Below, piece by piece: positions 1-10,215 of a DNA stretch of 64,000 bases (the stretch's first letter is position 1; every line of letters begins with the position of its first letter). The stretch comes from Petrolisthes cinctipes (lineage: Eukaryota > Arthropoda > Malacostraca > Decapoda > Porcellanidae), in assembly GCA_033782935.1 (NCBI GenBank), contig JAWQEG010001306.1:2418001-2482000 (forward strand). The letters run 5' to 3'. The notes beneath the pieces are model-generated. The model was given only the letters and a program-made list of their open reading frames with translations. It was not told the DNA's origin and made no database searches. A program made the translations under genes and the position numbers.

Positions 1-815
1 ATTTTCAAAATATAGGCTAAAAACATGCTAAAAATCGATCTTTTAGGTGCCAAAAAGTCGATATCTCAAATTCAGTCCCAAACACCCGAAAATTCGATAT
101 TTAGGGGTCCCAGAAGCGATCTGTACATGCCTACTCTGTGTTAGAGTATTTTCAAAATACATGCTCAAATCATACTGAAAATCGATCTTTTAGGTGCACA
201 AAAGTCGATATGTGCATGCATCTTCAGTACCCGTTTATATCTCAAATTGAGGCTCAAAACACCCGAAAATTCAATATTTTGGGGTCCCAGAAGCAATCTG
301 TACATGCCTACTCAGTGTTAGAGTATTTTCAAAATACAGGCCCAAAACATGCTGAAAATCGATATTTTAGATGCCCAAAGTCAATATGTGCATGTATCTT
401 CTGTACCCGTTTATATCTCAAATTCAGGCTCAAAACACCCGAAAATTCAATATTTTGGGATCCCAGAAGCAATCTGTACATGCCTACACAGTGCTAGAAT
501 ATTTTCAAAATATAGGCTAAAAACATGCTAAATATCGACATTTTACGTGCCAAAAAATCGATATCTCAAATTCAGTCCCAAAACACCCGAAAATTCGATA
601 TTTAGGGGTCCCAGAAGGTATCTGTACATGCCTACTCCGTGTTAGAGTATTTTAAAAATACAGGCCAAAAACATACTGAAAATCGATCTTTTAGGTGCCC
701 AAAAGTCGATATGTGCATGCATCTTCTGTACCCGTTTATATCTCAAATTCTGGCCCTAAACACCCGAAAATTCGATATTTTGGGGTCCCAGAAGCGATCT
801 GTACATGCCTACTCC

Positions 816-991
816 GTGTTAGAGTATTTTCAAAATTCAGGCCCAAAACATGCTGAAAATCGATATTTTTGGTGCCCAAAGTCAATATGTGCATGTATCT
901 TCTGTTCCCGTTTATATCTCAAATTCTGGCCCTAAACACCCGAAAATTCGATATTTTGGGGTCCCAGAAGCGATCTGTACATGCCTACTCC
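816..991 (+). repeat. Hybrid B2/A2 monomer
   Basis: B2 first half (attcaggccc, tttttggtgccc, gcatgtatc) and an A2 second half (ctggccctaaac, tcgatatttt, gcgatctg, ctactcc). It is followed by a second B2. The switch is near the 88-bp half boundary. Confidence 0.8.
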
Positions 992-1145
992 GTGTTAGAG
1001 TATTTTCAAAATTCAGGCCCAAAACATGCTGAAAATCGATATTTTTGGTGCCCAAAGTCAATATGTGCATGTATCTTCTGTACCCGTTTATATCTCAAAT
1101 TCAGGCTCAAAACACCCGAAAATTCAATATTTTGGGGTCCCAGAA

Positions 1146-1165
1146 GCAATCTGTACAGTGCTAGA
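1146..1165 (+). other. 10-bp junction deletion at a B-C boundary (example)
   Basis: The usual ctgtaca-tgcctacaca-gtgctag is shortened to ctgtacagtgctag: ten bases are missing between two aca words. The trimer shrinks from 501 to 491 bp. The same shortening is seen at many B-C boundaries (for example near 3324, 5307, 6801, 8619, 10112, 16420, 17087, 19229, 22902, 36591, 48956 and 53257) and at A-B boundaries near 28550, 58251 and 59243. Confidence 0.85.
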
Positions 1166-2660
1166 ATATTTACAAAATATAGGCTAAAAACATGCTAAAA
1201 ATCGATCTTTTAGGTGCCAAAAAGTCGATATCTCAAATTCAGTCCCAAAACACCCGAAAATTCGATATTTAGGGGTCCCAGAAGCGATCTGTACATGCCT
1301 ACTCCGTGTTAGAGTATTTTCAAAATACATGCTCAAAACATACTGAATATCGATCTTTTAGGTGCACAAAAGTCGATATGTGCATGCATCTTCAGTACCC
1401 GTTTATATCTCAAATTCAGGCTCAAAACACCCGAAAATTCGATATTTTGGGGTCCCAGAAGCGATCTGTACATGCCTACTCCGTGTTAGAGTATTTTCAA
1501 AATTCAGGCCCAAAACATGCTGAAAATCGATATTTTTGGTGCCCAAAGTCAATATGTGCATGTATCTTCTGTTCCTGTTTATATCTCAAATTCAGGCTCA
1601 AAACACCCGAAAATTCAATATTTTGGGGTCCCAGAAGCAATCTGTACATGCCTACACAGTGCTAGAATATTTTCAAAATATAGGCTAAAAACATGCTAAA
1701 AATCGACATTTTAGGCGCCAAAAAATCTATATCTCAAATTCAGTCCCAAAACACCCGAAAATTCGATATTTAGAGGTCCCAGAAGGTATCTGTACATGCC
1801 TACTCCGTGTTAGAGTATTTTCAAAATACAGGCCAAAAACATACTGAAAATCGATCTTTTAGGTGCCCAAAAGTCGATATGTGCATGCATCTTCTGTACC
1901 CGTTTATATCTCAAATTCTGGCCCTAAACACCCGAAAATTCGATATTTTGGGGTCCCAGAAGCGATCTGTACATGCCTACTCCGTGTTAGAGTATTTTCA
2001 AAATACAGGCCCAAAACATGCTGAAAATCGATATTTTTGGTGCCCAAAGTCAATATGTGCATGTATCTTCTGTACCCGTTTATATCTCAAATTCAGGCTC
2101 AAAACACCCGAAAATTCAATATTTTGGGGTCCCAGAAGCGATATGTACATGCCTACTCCGTGTTGGAGTATTTTCAAAATACATGCTCAAAACATACTGA
2201 AAATCGATCTTTTAGGTGCACAAAAGTCGATATGTGCATGCATCTTCAGTACCCGTTTATATCTCAAATTCAGGCTCAAAACACCCGAAAATTCAATATT
2301 TTGGGGTCCCAGAAGCAATCTGTACATGCGTACTCAGTGTTAGAGTATTTTCAAAATACAGGCCAAAAACATGCTGAAAATCGATATTTTAGATGCCCAA
2401 AGTCAATATGTGCATGTATCTTCTGTACCCGTTTATATCTCAAATTCAGGCTCAAAACACCCGAAAATTCAATATTTTGGGGTCCCAGAAGCAATCTGTA
2501 CATGCCTACACAGTGCTAGAATATTTTCAAAATATAGGCTAAAAACATGCTAAAAATCGACATTTTAGGTGCCAAAAAATCGATATCTCAAATTCAGTCC
2601 CAAAACACCCGAAAATTCGATATTTAGAGGTCCCAGAAGGTATCTGTACATGCTTACTCC

Positions 2661-2985
2661 GTGTTAGAGTATTTTCTAAAAACAGGCCAAAAACATACTG
2701 AAAATCGATCTTTTAGGTGCCCAAAAGTCGATATGTGCATGCATCTTCTGTACCCGTTTATATCTCAAATTCTGGCCCTAAACACCCAAAAATTCGATAT
2801 TTTGGGGTCCCAGAAGCAATCTGTACATGCCTACACAGTGCTAGAATATTTTCAAAATATAGGCTAAAAACATGCTAAATATCGACATTTTAGGTGCCAA
2901 AAAATCGATATCTCAAATTCAGTCCCAAAACACCCGAAAATTCGATATTTAGAGGTCCCAGAAGGTATCTGTACACGCCTACTCC
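2661..2985 (+). repeat. A-C dimer (325 bp), B monomer lost
   Basis: An A2 head with an A1/B-like tail is joined directly to C1, giving 177+148 = 325 bp. Other 325-bp A-C units begin at 6954, 17741, 25054, 28865, 55088, 60245 and 62750. The clean one-monomer loss fits unequal exchange between A and B tails, which are nearly identical in sequence. Confidence 0.82.
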
Positions 2986-5900
2986 GTGTTAGAGTATTTT
3001 CAAAATACAGGCAAAAAACATACTGAAAATCGATCTTTTAGGTGCCCAAAAGTCGATATGTGCATGCATCTTCTGTACCCGTTTATATCTCAAATTCTGG
3101 CCCTAAACACCCGAAAATTCGATATTTTGGGGTCCCAGAAGCGATCTGTACATGCCTACTCCGTGTTAGAGTATTTTCAAAATTCAGGCCCAAAACATGC
3201 TGAAAATCGATATTTTTGGTGCCCAAAGTCAATATGTGCATGTATCTTCTGTACCCGTTTATATATCAAATTCAGGCTCAAAACACCCGAAAATTCAATA
3301 TTTTGGGGTCCCAGAAGAAATCTGTACAGTGCTAGAATATTTTCAAAATATAGGCTAAAAACATGCTAAAAATCGATCTTTTAGGTGCCAAAAAGTCGAT
3401 ATCTCAAATTCAGTCCCAAAACACCCGAAAATTCGATATTTAGGGGTCTAAGAAGCGATCTGTACATGCCTACTCCGTGTTAGAGTATTTTAAAAATACA
3501 TGCTCAAAACATACTGAAAATCGATCTTTTAGGTGCACAAAAGTCGATATGTGCATGCATCTTCAGTACCCGTTTATATCTCAAATTCAGGCTCAAAACA
3601 CCCGAAAATTCAATATTTTGGGGTCCCAAAAGCAATCTGTACATGCGTACTCAGTGTTAGAGTATTTTCAAAATACAGGCCAAAAACATGCTGAAAATCG
3701 ATATTTTAGATGCCCAAAGTCAATATGTGCATGCATCTTCTGTACCCGTTTATATCTCAAATTCAGGCTCAAAACACCCGAAAATTCAATATTTTGGGGT
3801 CCCAGAAGCAATCTGTACATGCCTACACAGTGCTAGAATATTTTCAAAATATAGGCTAAAAACATGCTAAAAATTGACATTTTAGGTGCCAAAAAATCGA
3901 TATCTCAAATTCAGTCCCAAAACACCCGATAAATTCGATATTTAGAGGTCCCAGAAGGTATCTGTACATGCCTACTCCGTGTTAGAGTATTTTCAAAATT
4001 CAAGCCAAAAACATACTGAAAATCGATCTTTTAGGTGCCCAAAAGTCGATATGTGCATGCATCTTCTGTACCCGTTTATATCTCAAATTCTGGCCCTAAA
4101 TACCCGAAAATTCGATATTTTGGGGTCCGAGAAGCGATCTGTACATGCCTACTCCGTGTTAGAGTATTTTCAAAATTCAGGCCCAAAACATGCTGAAAAT
4201 CGATATTTTTGGTGCCCAAAGTCAATATGTGCATGTATCTTCTGTACCCGTTTATATCTCAGAACACCCGAAAATTCAATATTTTGGGGTCCCAGAAGCA
4301 ATCTGTACATGCCTACTCAGTGCTAGAATATTTTCAAAATATAGGCTAAGAACATGCTAAAAATCGATCTTTTAGGTGCCAAAAAGTCGATATCTCAAAT
4401 TCAGTCCCAAAATACCTGAAAATTCGATATTTAGAGGTCCCAGAAGCGATCTGTACATGCCTACTCCGTGTTAGAGTATTTTCAAAATACATGCTCAAAA
4501 CATACTGAAAATCGATCTTTTAGGTGCACAAAAGTCGATATGTGCATGCATCTTCAGTACCCGTTTATATCTCAAATTCAGGCTCAAAACACCCGAAAAT
4601 TCAATATTTTGGGGTCCCAGAAGCAATCTGTACATGCCTACTCAGTGTTAGAGTATTTTCAAAATACAGGCCCAAAACATGCTGAAAATCGATATTTTAG
4701 ATGCCCAAAGTCAATATGTGCATGTATCTTCTTTACCCGTTTATATCTCAAATTCAGGCTCAAAACACCCGAAAATTCAATATTTTGGGGTCCCAGAAGC
4801 AATCTGTACATGCCTACACAGTGCTAGAATATTTTCAAAATATAGGCTAAAAACATGCTAAAAATCGACATTTTAGGTGCCAAAAAATCGATATCTCAAA
4901 TTCAGTCCCAAAACACCCGAAAATTCGATATTTAGAGGTCCCAGAAGGTATCTGTACATGCCTACTCCGTGTTAGAGTATTTTCAAAATACAGGCCAAAA
5001 ACATACTGAAAATCGATCTTTTAGGTGCCCAAAAGTCGATATGTGCATGCATCTTCTGTACCCGTTTATATCTCAAATTCTGGCCCTAAACACCCGAAAA
5101 TTCGATATTTTGGGGTCCCAGAAGCGACCTGTACATGCCTACTCCGTGTTAGAGTATTTTCAAAATTCAGGCCCAAAACATGCTGAAAATCGATATTTTT
5201 GGTGCCCAAAGTCAATATGTGCATGTATCTTCTGTACCCGTTTATATATCAAATTCAGGCTCAAAACACCCGAAAATTCAATATTTTGGGGTCCCAGAAG
5301 CAATCTGTACAGTGCTAGAATATTTTCAAAATATAGGCTAAAAACATGCTAAAAATCGATCTTTTAGGTGCCAAAAAGTCGATATCTCAAATTCAGTTCC
5401 AAAACACCCGAAAATTCGATATTTAGGGGTCCCAGAAGCGATCTGTACATGCCTACTCCGTGTTGGAGTATTTTCAAAATACATGCTCAAAACATACTGA
5501 AAATCGATCTTTTAGGTGCACAAAAGTCGATATGTGCATGCATCTTCAGTACCCGTTTATATCTCAAATTCAGGCTCAAAACACCCGAAAATTCAATATT
5601 TTGGGGTCCCAGAAGCAATCTGTACATGCGTACTCAGTGTTAGAGTATTTTCAAAGTACAGGCCAAAAACATGCTGAAAATCGATATTTTAGATGCCCAA
5701 AGTCAATATGTGCATGTATCTTCTGTACCCGTTTATATCTCAAATTCAGGCTCAAAACACCCGAAAATTCAATATTTTGGGGTCCCAGAAGCAATCTGTA
5801 CATGCCTACACAGTGCTAGAATATTTTCAAAATATAGGCTAAAAACATGCTAAAAATTGCAATTTTAGGTGCCAAAAAATCGATATCTCAAATTCAGTTC

Positions 5901-7730
5901 CAAAACACCCGATAAATTCGATATTTAGAGGTCCCAGAAGGTATCTGTACATGCCTACTCCGTGTTAGAGTATTTTCAAAATTCAAGCCAAAAACATACT
6001 GAAAATCGATCTTTTAGGTGCCCAAAAGTCGATATGTGCATGCATCTTCTGTACCCGTTTATATCTCAAATTCTGGCCCTAAACACCCGAAAATTCGATA
6101 TTTTGGGGTCCCAGAAGCAATCTGTACATGCCTACTCCGTGTTAGAGTATTTTCAAAATTCAGGCCCAAAACATGCTGAAAATCGATATTTTTGGTGCCC
6201 AAAGTCAATATGTGCATGTATCTTCTGTACCCGTTTATATCTCAAATTCAGGCTCAAAACACCCGAAAATTCAATATTTTGGGGTCCCAGAAGCAATCTG
6301 TACATGCCTACACAGTCCTAGAATATTTTCAAAATATAGGCTAAAAACATGCTAAATATCGACATTTTAGGTGCCAAAAAATCGATATCTCAAATTCAGT
6401 CCCAAAACACCCGAAAATTCGATATTTAGAGGTCCCAGAAGGTATCTGTACACGCCTACTCCGTGTTAGAGTATTTTCAAAATACAGGCCAAAAACATAC
6501 TGAAAATCGATCTTTTAGGTGCCCAAAAGTCGATATGTGCATGCATCTTCTGTACCCGTTTATATCTCAAATTCTGGCCCTAAACACCCGAAAATTCGAT
6601 ATTTTGGGGTCCCAGAAGCGATCTGTACATGCCTACTCCGTGTTAGAGTATTTTCAAAATTCAGGCCCAAAACATGCTGAAAATCGATATTTTTGGTGCC
6701 CAAAGTCAATATGTGCATGTATCTTCTGTACCCGTTTATATATCAAATTCAGGCTCAAAACACCCGAAAATTCAATATTTTGGGGTCCCAGAAGCAATCT
6801 GTACAGTGCTAGAATATTTTCAAAATATAGGCTAAAAACATGCTAAAAATCCATCTTTTAGGTGCCAAAAAGTCGATATCTCAAATTCAGTCCCAAAACA
6901 CCCGAAAATTCGATATTTAGGGGTCCCAGAAGCGATCTGTACATGCCTACTCCGTGTTAGAGTATTTTCAAAATACATGCTCAAATCATACTGAAAATCG
7001 ATCTTTTAGGTGCACAAAAGTCGATATGTGCATGCATCTTCAGTACCCGTTTATATCTCAAATTGAGGCTCAAAACACCCGAAAATTCAATATTTTGGGG
7101 TCCCAGAAGCAATCTGTACATGCCTACACAGTGCTAGAATATTTTCAAAATATAGGCTAAAAACATGCTAAATATCGACATTTCAGGTGCCAAAAAATCG
7201 ATATCTCAAATTCAGTCCCAAAACACCCGAAAATTCGATATTTAGAGGTCCCAGAAGGAATCTGTACATGCATACTCCGTGTTAGAGTATTTTCAAAATA
7301 CAGGCCAAAAACATACTGAAAATCGATCTTTTAGGTGCCCAAAAGTCGATATGTGCATGCATCTTCTGTACCCGTTTATATCTCAAATTCTGGCCCTAAA
7401 CACCCGAAAATTCGATATTTTGGGGTCCCAGAAGCGATCTGTACATGCCTACTCCGTGTTAGAGTATTTTCAAAATTCAGGCCCAAAACATGCTGAAAAT
7501 CGATATTTTTGGTGCCCAAAGTCAATATGTGCATGTATCTTCTAAACCCGTTTATATCTCAAATTCAGGCTCAAAACACCCGAAAATTCAATATTTTGGG
7601 GTCCCAGAAGCAATCTGTACATGCCTACCCAGTGCTAGAATATTTTCAAAATATAGGCTAAAAACATGCTAAAAATCGATCTTTTTGGTGCCAAAAAGTC
7701 GATATCTCAGATTCAGTCCCAAAACACCCA
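2986..7730 (+). repeat. Array block with a 1983-bp repeat period
   Basis: Order by trimer start: 2986 A2B2C2, 3477 A1B1C1, 3979 A2B2C2, 4468 A1B1C1, 4969 A2B2C2, 5460 A1B1C1, 5962 A2B2C1, 6463 A2B2C2, 6954 A1C1, 7279 A2B2C2. Private variants repeat at 1983 bp: tatatatcaaattc near 3260 and 5243, and the inserted T in cccgataaattcg near 3927 and 5910. The former recurs near 6737. The B2 at 4156 has a 12-bp deletion between two ctca words, shortening its trimer to 489 bp. Confidence 0.82.
4251..4268 (+). other. 12-bp deletion between ctca words in a B2 monomer
   Basis: Here tatatctc runs into agaacacccg, missing the aaattcaggctc present elsewhere. The lost stretch lies between two ctca words, and the trimer is 489 bp. 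I saw it only once. Confidence 0.78.
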
Positions 7731-7779
7731 AAAATTCGATATTTAGGGGTCCCAGAAGCGATCTGTACATGCCTACTCC

Positions 7780-7956
7780 GTGTTAGAGTATTTTCAAAAT
7801 ACATGCTCAAAACATACTGAAAATCGATCTTTTAGGTGCACAAAAGTCGATATGTGCATGCATCTTCAGTACCCGTTTATATCTCAAATTCAGGCTCAAA
7901 ACACCCGAAAATTCAATATTTTGGGGTCCCAGAAGCAATCTGTACATGCCTACTCA
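7780..7956 (+). repeat. Reference A1 monomer (177 bp)
   Basis: This is a typical A1 unit. Its marks are catgctcaaaacatactg near base 27, gatcttttaggtgcacaaaag in the first half, cttcagtaccc at the centre, and the CpA forms tcaatatttt and gcaatctg in the second half, ending ctactca. It is 177 bp because of one extra A in the cacaaaag run compared with B. A1 carries the atgcat hexamer absent from B and C. It normally sits between a C and a B1 monomer. A length of 177 is 59 codons, so A units preserve reading frame; this explains open frames without implying a protein. Confidence 0.92.
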
Positions 7957-8132
7957 GTGTTAGAGTATTTTCAAAATACAGGCCCAAAACATGCTGAAAA
8001 TCGATATTTTAGATGCCCAAAGTCAATATGTGCATGTATCTTCTGTACCCGTTTATATCTCAAATTCAGGCTCAAAACACCCGAAAATTCAATATTTTGG
8101 GGTCCCAGAAGCAATCTGTACATGCCTACACA
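7957..8132 (+). repeat. Reference B1 monomer (176 bp)
   Basis: A typical B1 unit: atacaggcccaaaacatgctg, then cgatattttagatgcccaaag, gtcaatatgtgcatgtatc, and a second half with tcaatatttt and gcaatctg, ending ctacaca before the C monomer. B1 differs from B2 mainly by ataca instead of attca near base 21 and by ttttagatg instead of tttttggtg. Its ctacaca end supplies the repeated aca that allows the recurrent 10-bp junction deletion. Confidence 0.92.
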
Positions 8133-8280
8133 GTGCTAGAATATTTTCACAATATAGGCTAAAAACATGCTAAAAATCGACATTTTAGGTGCCAAAAAAT
8201 CGATATCTCAAATTCAGTCCCAAAAAACCCGAAAATTAGATATTTAGAGGTCCCAGAAGGTATCTGTACATGCCTACTCC
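8133..8280 (+). repeat. Reference C1 monomer (148 bp)
   Basis: A typical C1 unit: starts gtgctagaatattttc, has ataggctaaaaacatgc, the C1 mark cgacattttagg, and ends atttagaggtcccagaaggtatctg. It lacks the 29 bp that A and B have between the first-half gatat and the second-half ctcaaattc. C1 has lost the atcgat hexamer found in the other classes. C units contain several in-frame stops (ctag, gctaa twice), which end every long frame in the array. This copy carries local variants, including tttcacaat and an aaacccg run also seen in its 2485-bp duplicate. Confidence 0.92.
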
Positions 8281-8457
8281 GTGTTAGAGTATTTTCAAAA
8301 TACAGGCCAAAAACATACTGAAAATCGATCTTTTAGGTGCCCAAAAGTCGATATGTGCATGCATCTTCTGTACCCGTTTATATCTCAAATTCTGGCCCTA
8401 AACACCCGAAAATTCGATATTTTGGGGTCCCAGAAGCGATCTGTACATGCCTACTCC
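8281..8457 (+). repeat. Reference A2 monomer (177 bp)
   Basis: A typical A2 unit: caggccaaaaacatactg, ttttaggtgcccaaaagtcg, cttctgtaccc, attctggccctaaac, then the CpG forms tcgatatttt and gcgatctg, ending ctactcc. A2 keeps CpG at sites where A1 and B usually carry CpA. It carries the atgcat hexamer like A1. It is normally followed by B2 and preceded by C1. Confidence 0.92.
8405..8427. other. Conserved dyad in the second half-unit (example)
   Basis: Left arm cccgaaaat and right arm attttgggg are reverse complements at eight of nine positions, around a tcgat spacer of five. The one mismatch is G opposite G at the fourth pair. The element recurs in A2 monomers; A1 and B copies have the spacer tcaat with the arms intact, and C copies have tttagggg or tttagagg, which weakens the right arm. 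A short hairpin or dimeric binding site is possible but unproven. Confidence 0.55.
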
Positions 8458-10215
8458 GTGTTAGAGTATTTTCAAAATTCAGGCCCAAAACATGCTGAAA
8501 ATCGATATTTTTGGTGCCTAAAGTCAATATGTGCATGTATCTTCTGTACCCGTTTATATCTCAAATTCAGGCTCAAAACACCCGAAAATTCAATATTTTG
8601 GGGTCCCAGAAGCAATCTGTACAGTGCTAGAATATTTACAAAATATAGGCTAAAAACATGCTAAAAATCGATCTTTTAGGTGACAAAAAATCGATATCTC
8701 AAATTCAGTCCCAAAACACCCGAAAATTCGATATTTAGGGGTCCCAGAAGCGATCTGTACATGCCTACTCCGTGTTAGAGTATTTTCAAAATACATGCTC
8801 AAAACATACTGAAAATCGATTTTTTAGGTGCACAAAAGTCGATATGTGCATGCATCTTCAGTACCCGTTTATATCTCAAATTCAGGCTCAAAACACCCGA
8901 AAATTCGATATTTTGGGGTCCCAGAAGCGATCTGTACATGCCTACTCCGTGTTAGAGTATTTTCAAAATACAGGCCCAAAACATGCTGAAAATCGATATT
9001 TTTGGTGCCCAAAGTCAATATGTGCATGTATCTTCTGTTCCCGTTTATATCTCAAATTCAGGCTCAAAACACCCGAAAATTCAATATTTTGGGGTCCCAG
9101 AAGCAATCTGTACATGCCTACTCAGTGCTAGAATATTTTCAAAATATAGGCTAAAAACATGCTAAAAATCGATCTTTTAGGTGCCAAAAAGTCGATATCT
9201 CAAATTCAGTCCCAAAATACCCGAAAATTCGATATTTAGGGGTCCCAGAAGCGATCTGTCCATGCCTACTCCGTATTAGAGTATTTTCAAAATACATACT
9301 CAAAACATACTGAAAATCGATCTTTTAGGTGAACAAAAGTCGATATGTGCATGCATCTTCAGTACCCGTTTATATCTCAAATTCAGGCTCAAAACACCCG
9401 AAAATTCAATATTTTGGGGTCCCAGAAGCAATCTGTACATGCCTACTCAGTGTTAGAGTATTTTCAAAATACAGGCCCAAAACATGCTGAAAATCGATAT
9501 TTTAGATGCCCAAAGTCAATATGTGCATGTATCTTCTGTACCCGTTTATATCTCAAATTCAGGCTCAAAACACCCGAAAATTCAATATTTTGGGGTCCCA
9601 GAAGCAATCTGTACATGCCTACACAGTGCTAGAATATTTTCACAATATAGGCTAAAAACATGCTAAAAATCGACATTTTAGGTGCCAAAAAATCGATATC
9701 TCAAATTCAGTCCCAAAACACCCGAAAATTCGATATTTAGAGGTCCCAGAAGGTATCTGTAAATGCCTACTCCGTGTTAGAGTATTTTCAAAATACAGGC
9801 CAAAAACATACTGAAAATCGATCTTTTAGGTGCCCAAAAGTCGATATGTGCATGCATCTTCTGTACCCGTTTATATCTCAAATTCTGGCCCTAAACACCC
9901 GAAAATTCGATATTTTGGGGTCCCAGAAGCGATCTGTACATGCCTAATCCGTTTTAGAGTATTTTCAAAATTCAGGCCCAAAACATGCTGAAAATCGATA
10001 TTTTTGGTGCCCAAAGTCAATATGTGCATGTATCTTCTGTACCCGTTTATATCTCAAATTCAGGCTCAAAACACCCGAAAATTCAATATTTTGGGGTCCC
10101 AGAAGCAATCTGTACAGTGCTAGAATATTTACAAAATATAGGCTAAAAACATGCTAAAAATCGATCTTTTAGGTGCCAAAAAGTCGATATCTCAAATTCA
10201 GTCCCAAAACACCCG

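Larger units (their letters stand above)
1..2985 (+). repeat. Array block: mixed trimers at the window start
   Basis: Order: partial C2 to 137; A1 138, B1 315, C1 491; A2 639, B2/A2 hybrid 816, B2 992 with the 10-bp junction deletion, C2 1158; A1/A2 hybrid 1306, B2 1483, C1 1659; A2 1807, B2-like 1984, A1 2160, B1 2337, C1 2513; A2 2661, C1 2838. The A1 at 138 shares caaatcatactg and attgaggc with the A1 at 6954. The A2-C1 dimer at 2661-2985 is 325 bp, having lost a whole B. Confidence 0.85.
7731..10215 (+). repeat. 2485-bp tandem duplication, copy 1
   Basis: Fifteen monomers: A1B1C1 7780, A2B2C2 8281, A1-B-C2 8772, A1B1C1 9273, A2B2C2 9774, with trimer lengths 501, 491, 501, 501 and 491. 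Private variants shared with copy 2 at an offset of exactly 2485 include aaacccgaaaattag (about 8226), ggtgacaaaaaatcg (about 8680), gatctgtccatg with ccgtattag (about 9255) and cctaatccgttttag (about 9943). I found no difference in the stretches I compared. Confidence 0.92.

Noticed and set aside
8405..8427. Possible CENP-B box on the minus strand at cccgaaaattcga
   Set aside because: The cccg and cga parts are present but the spacing is one base short of the known 17-bp motif and other required positions fail. It is a near miss, not a match.
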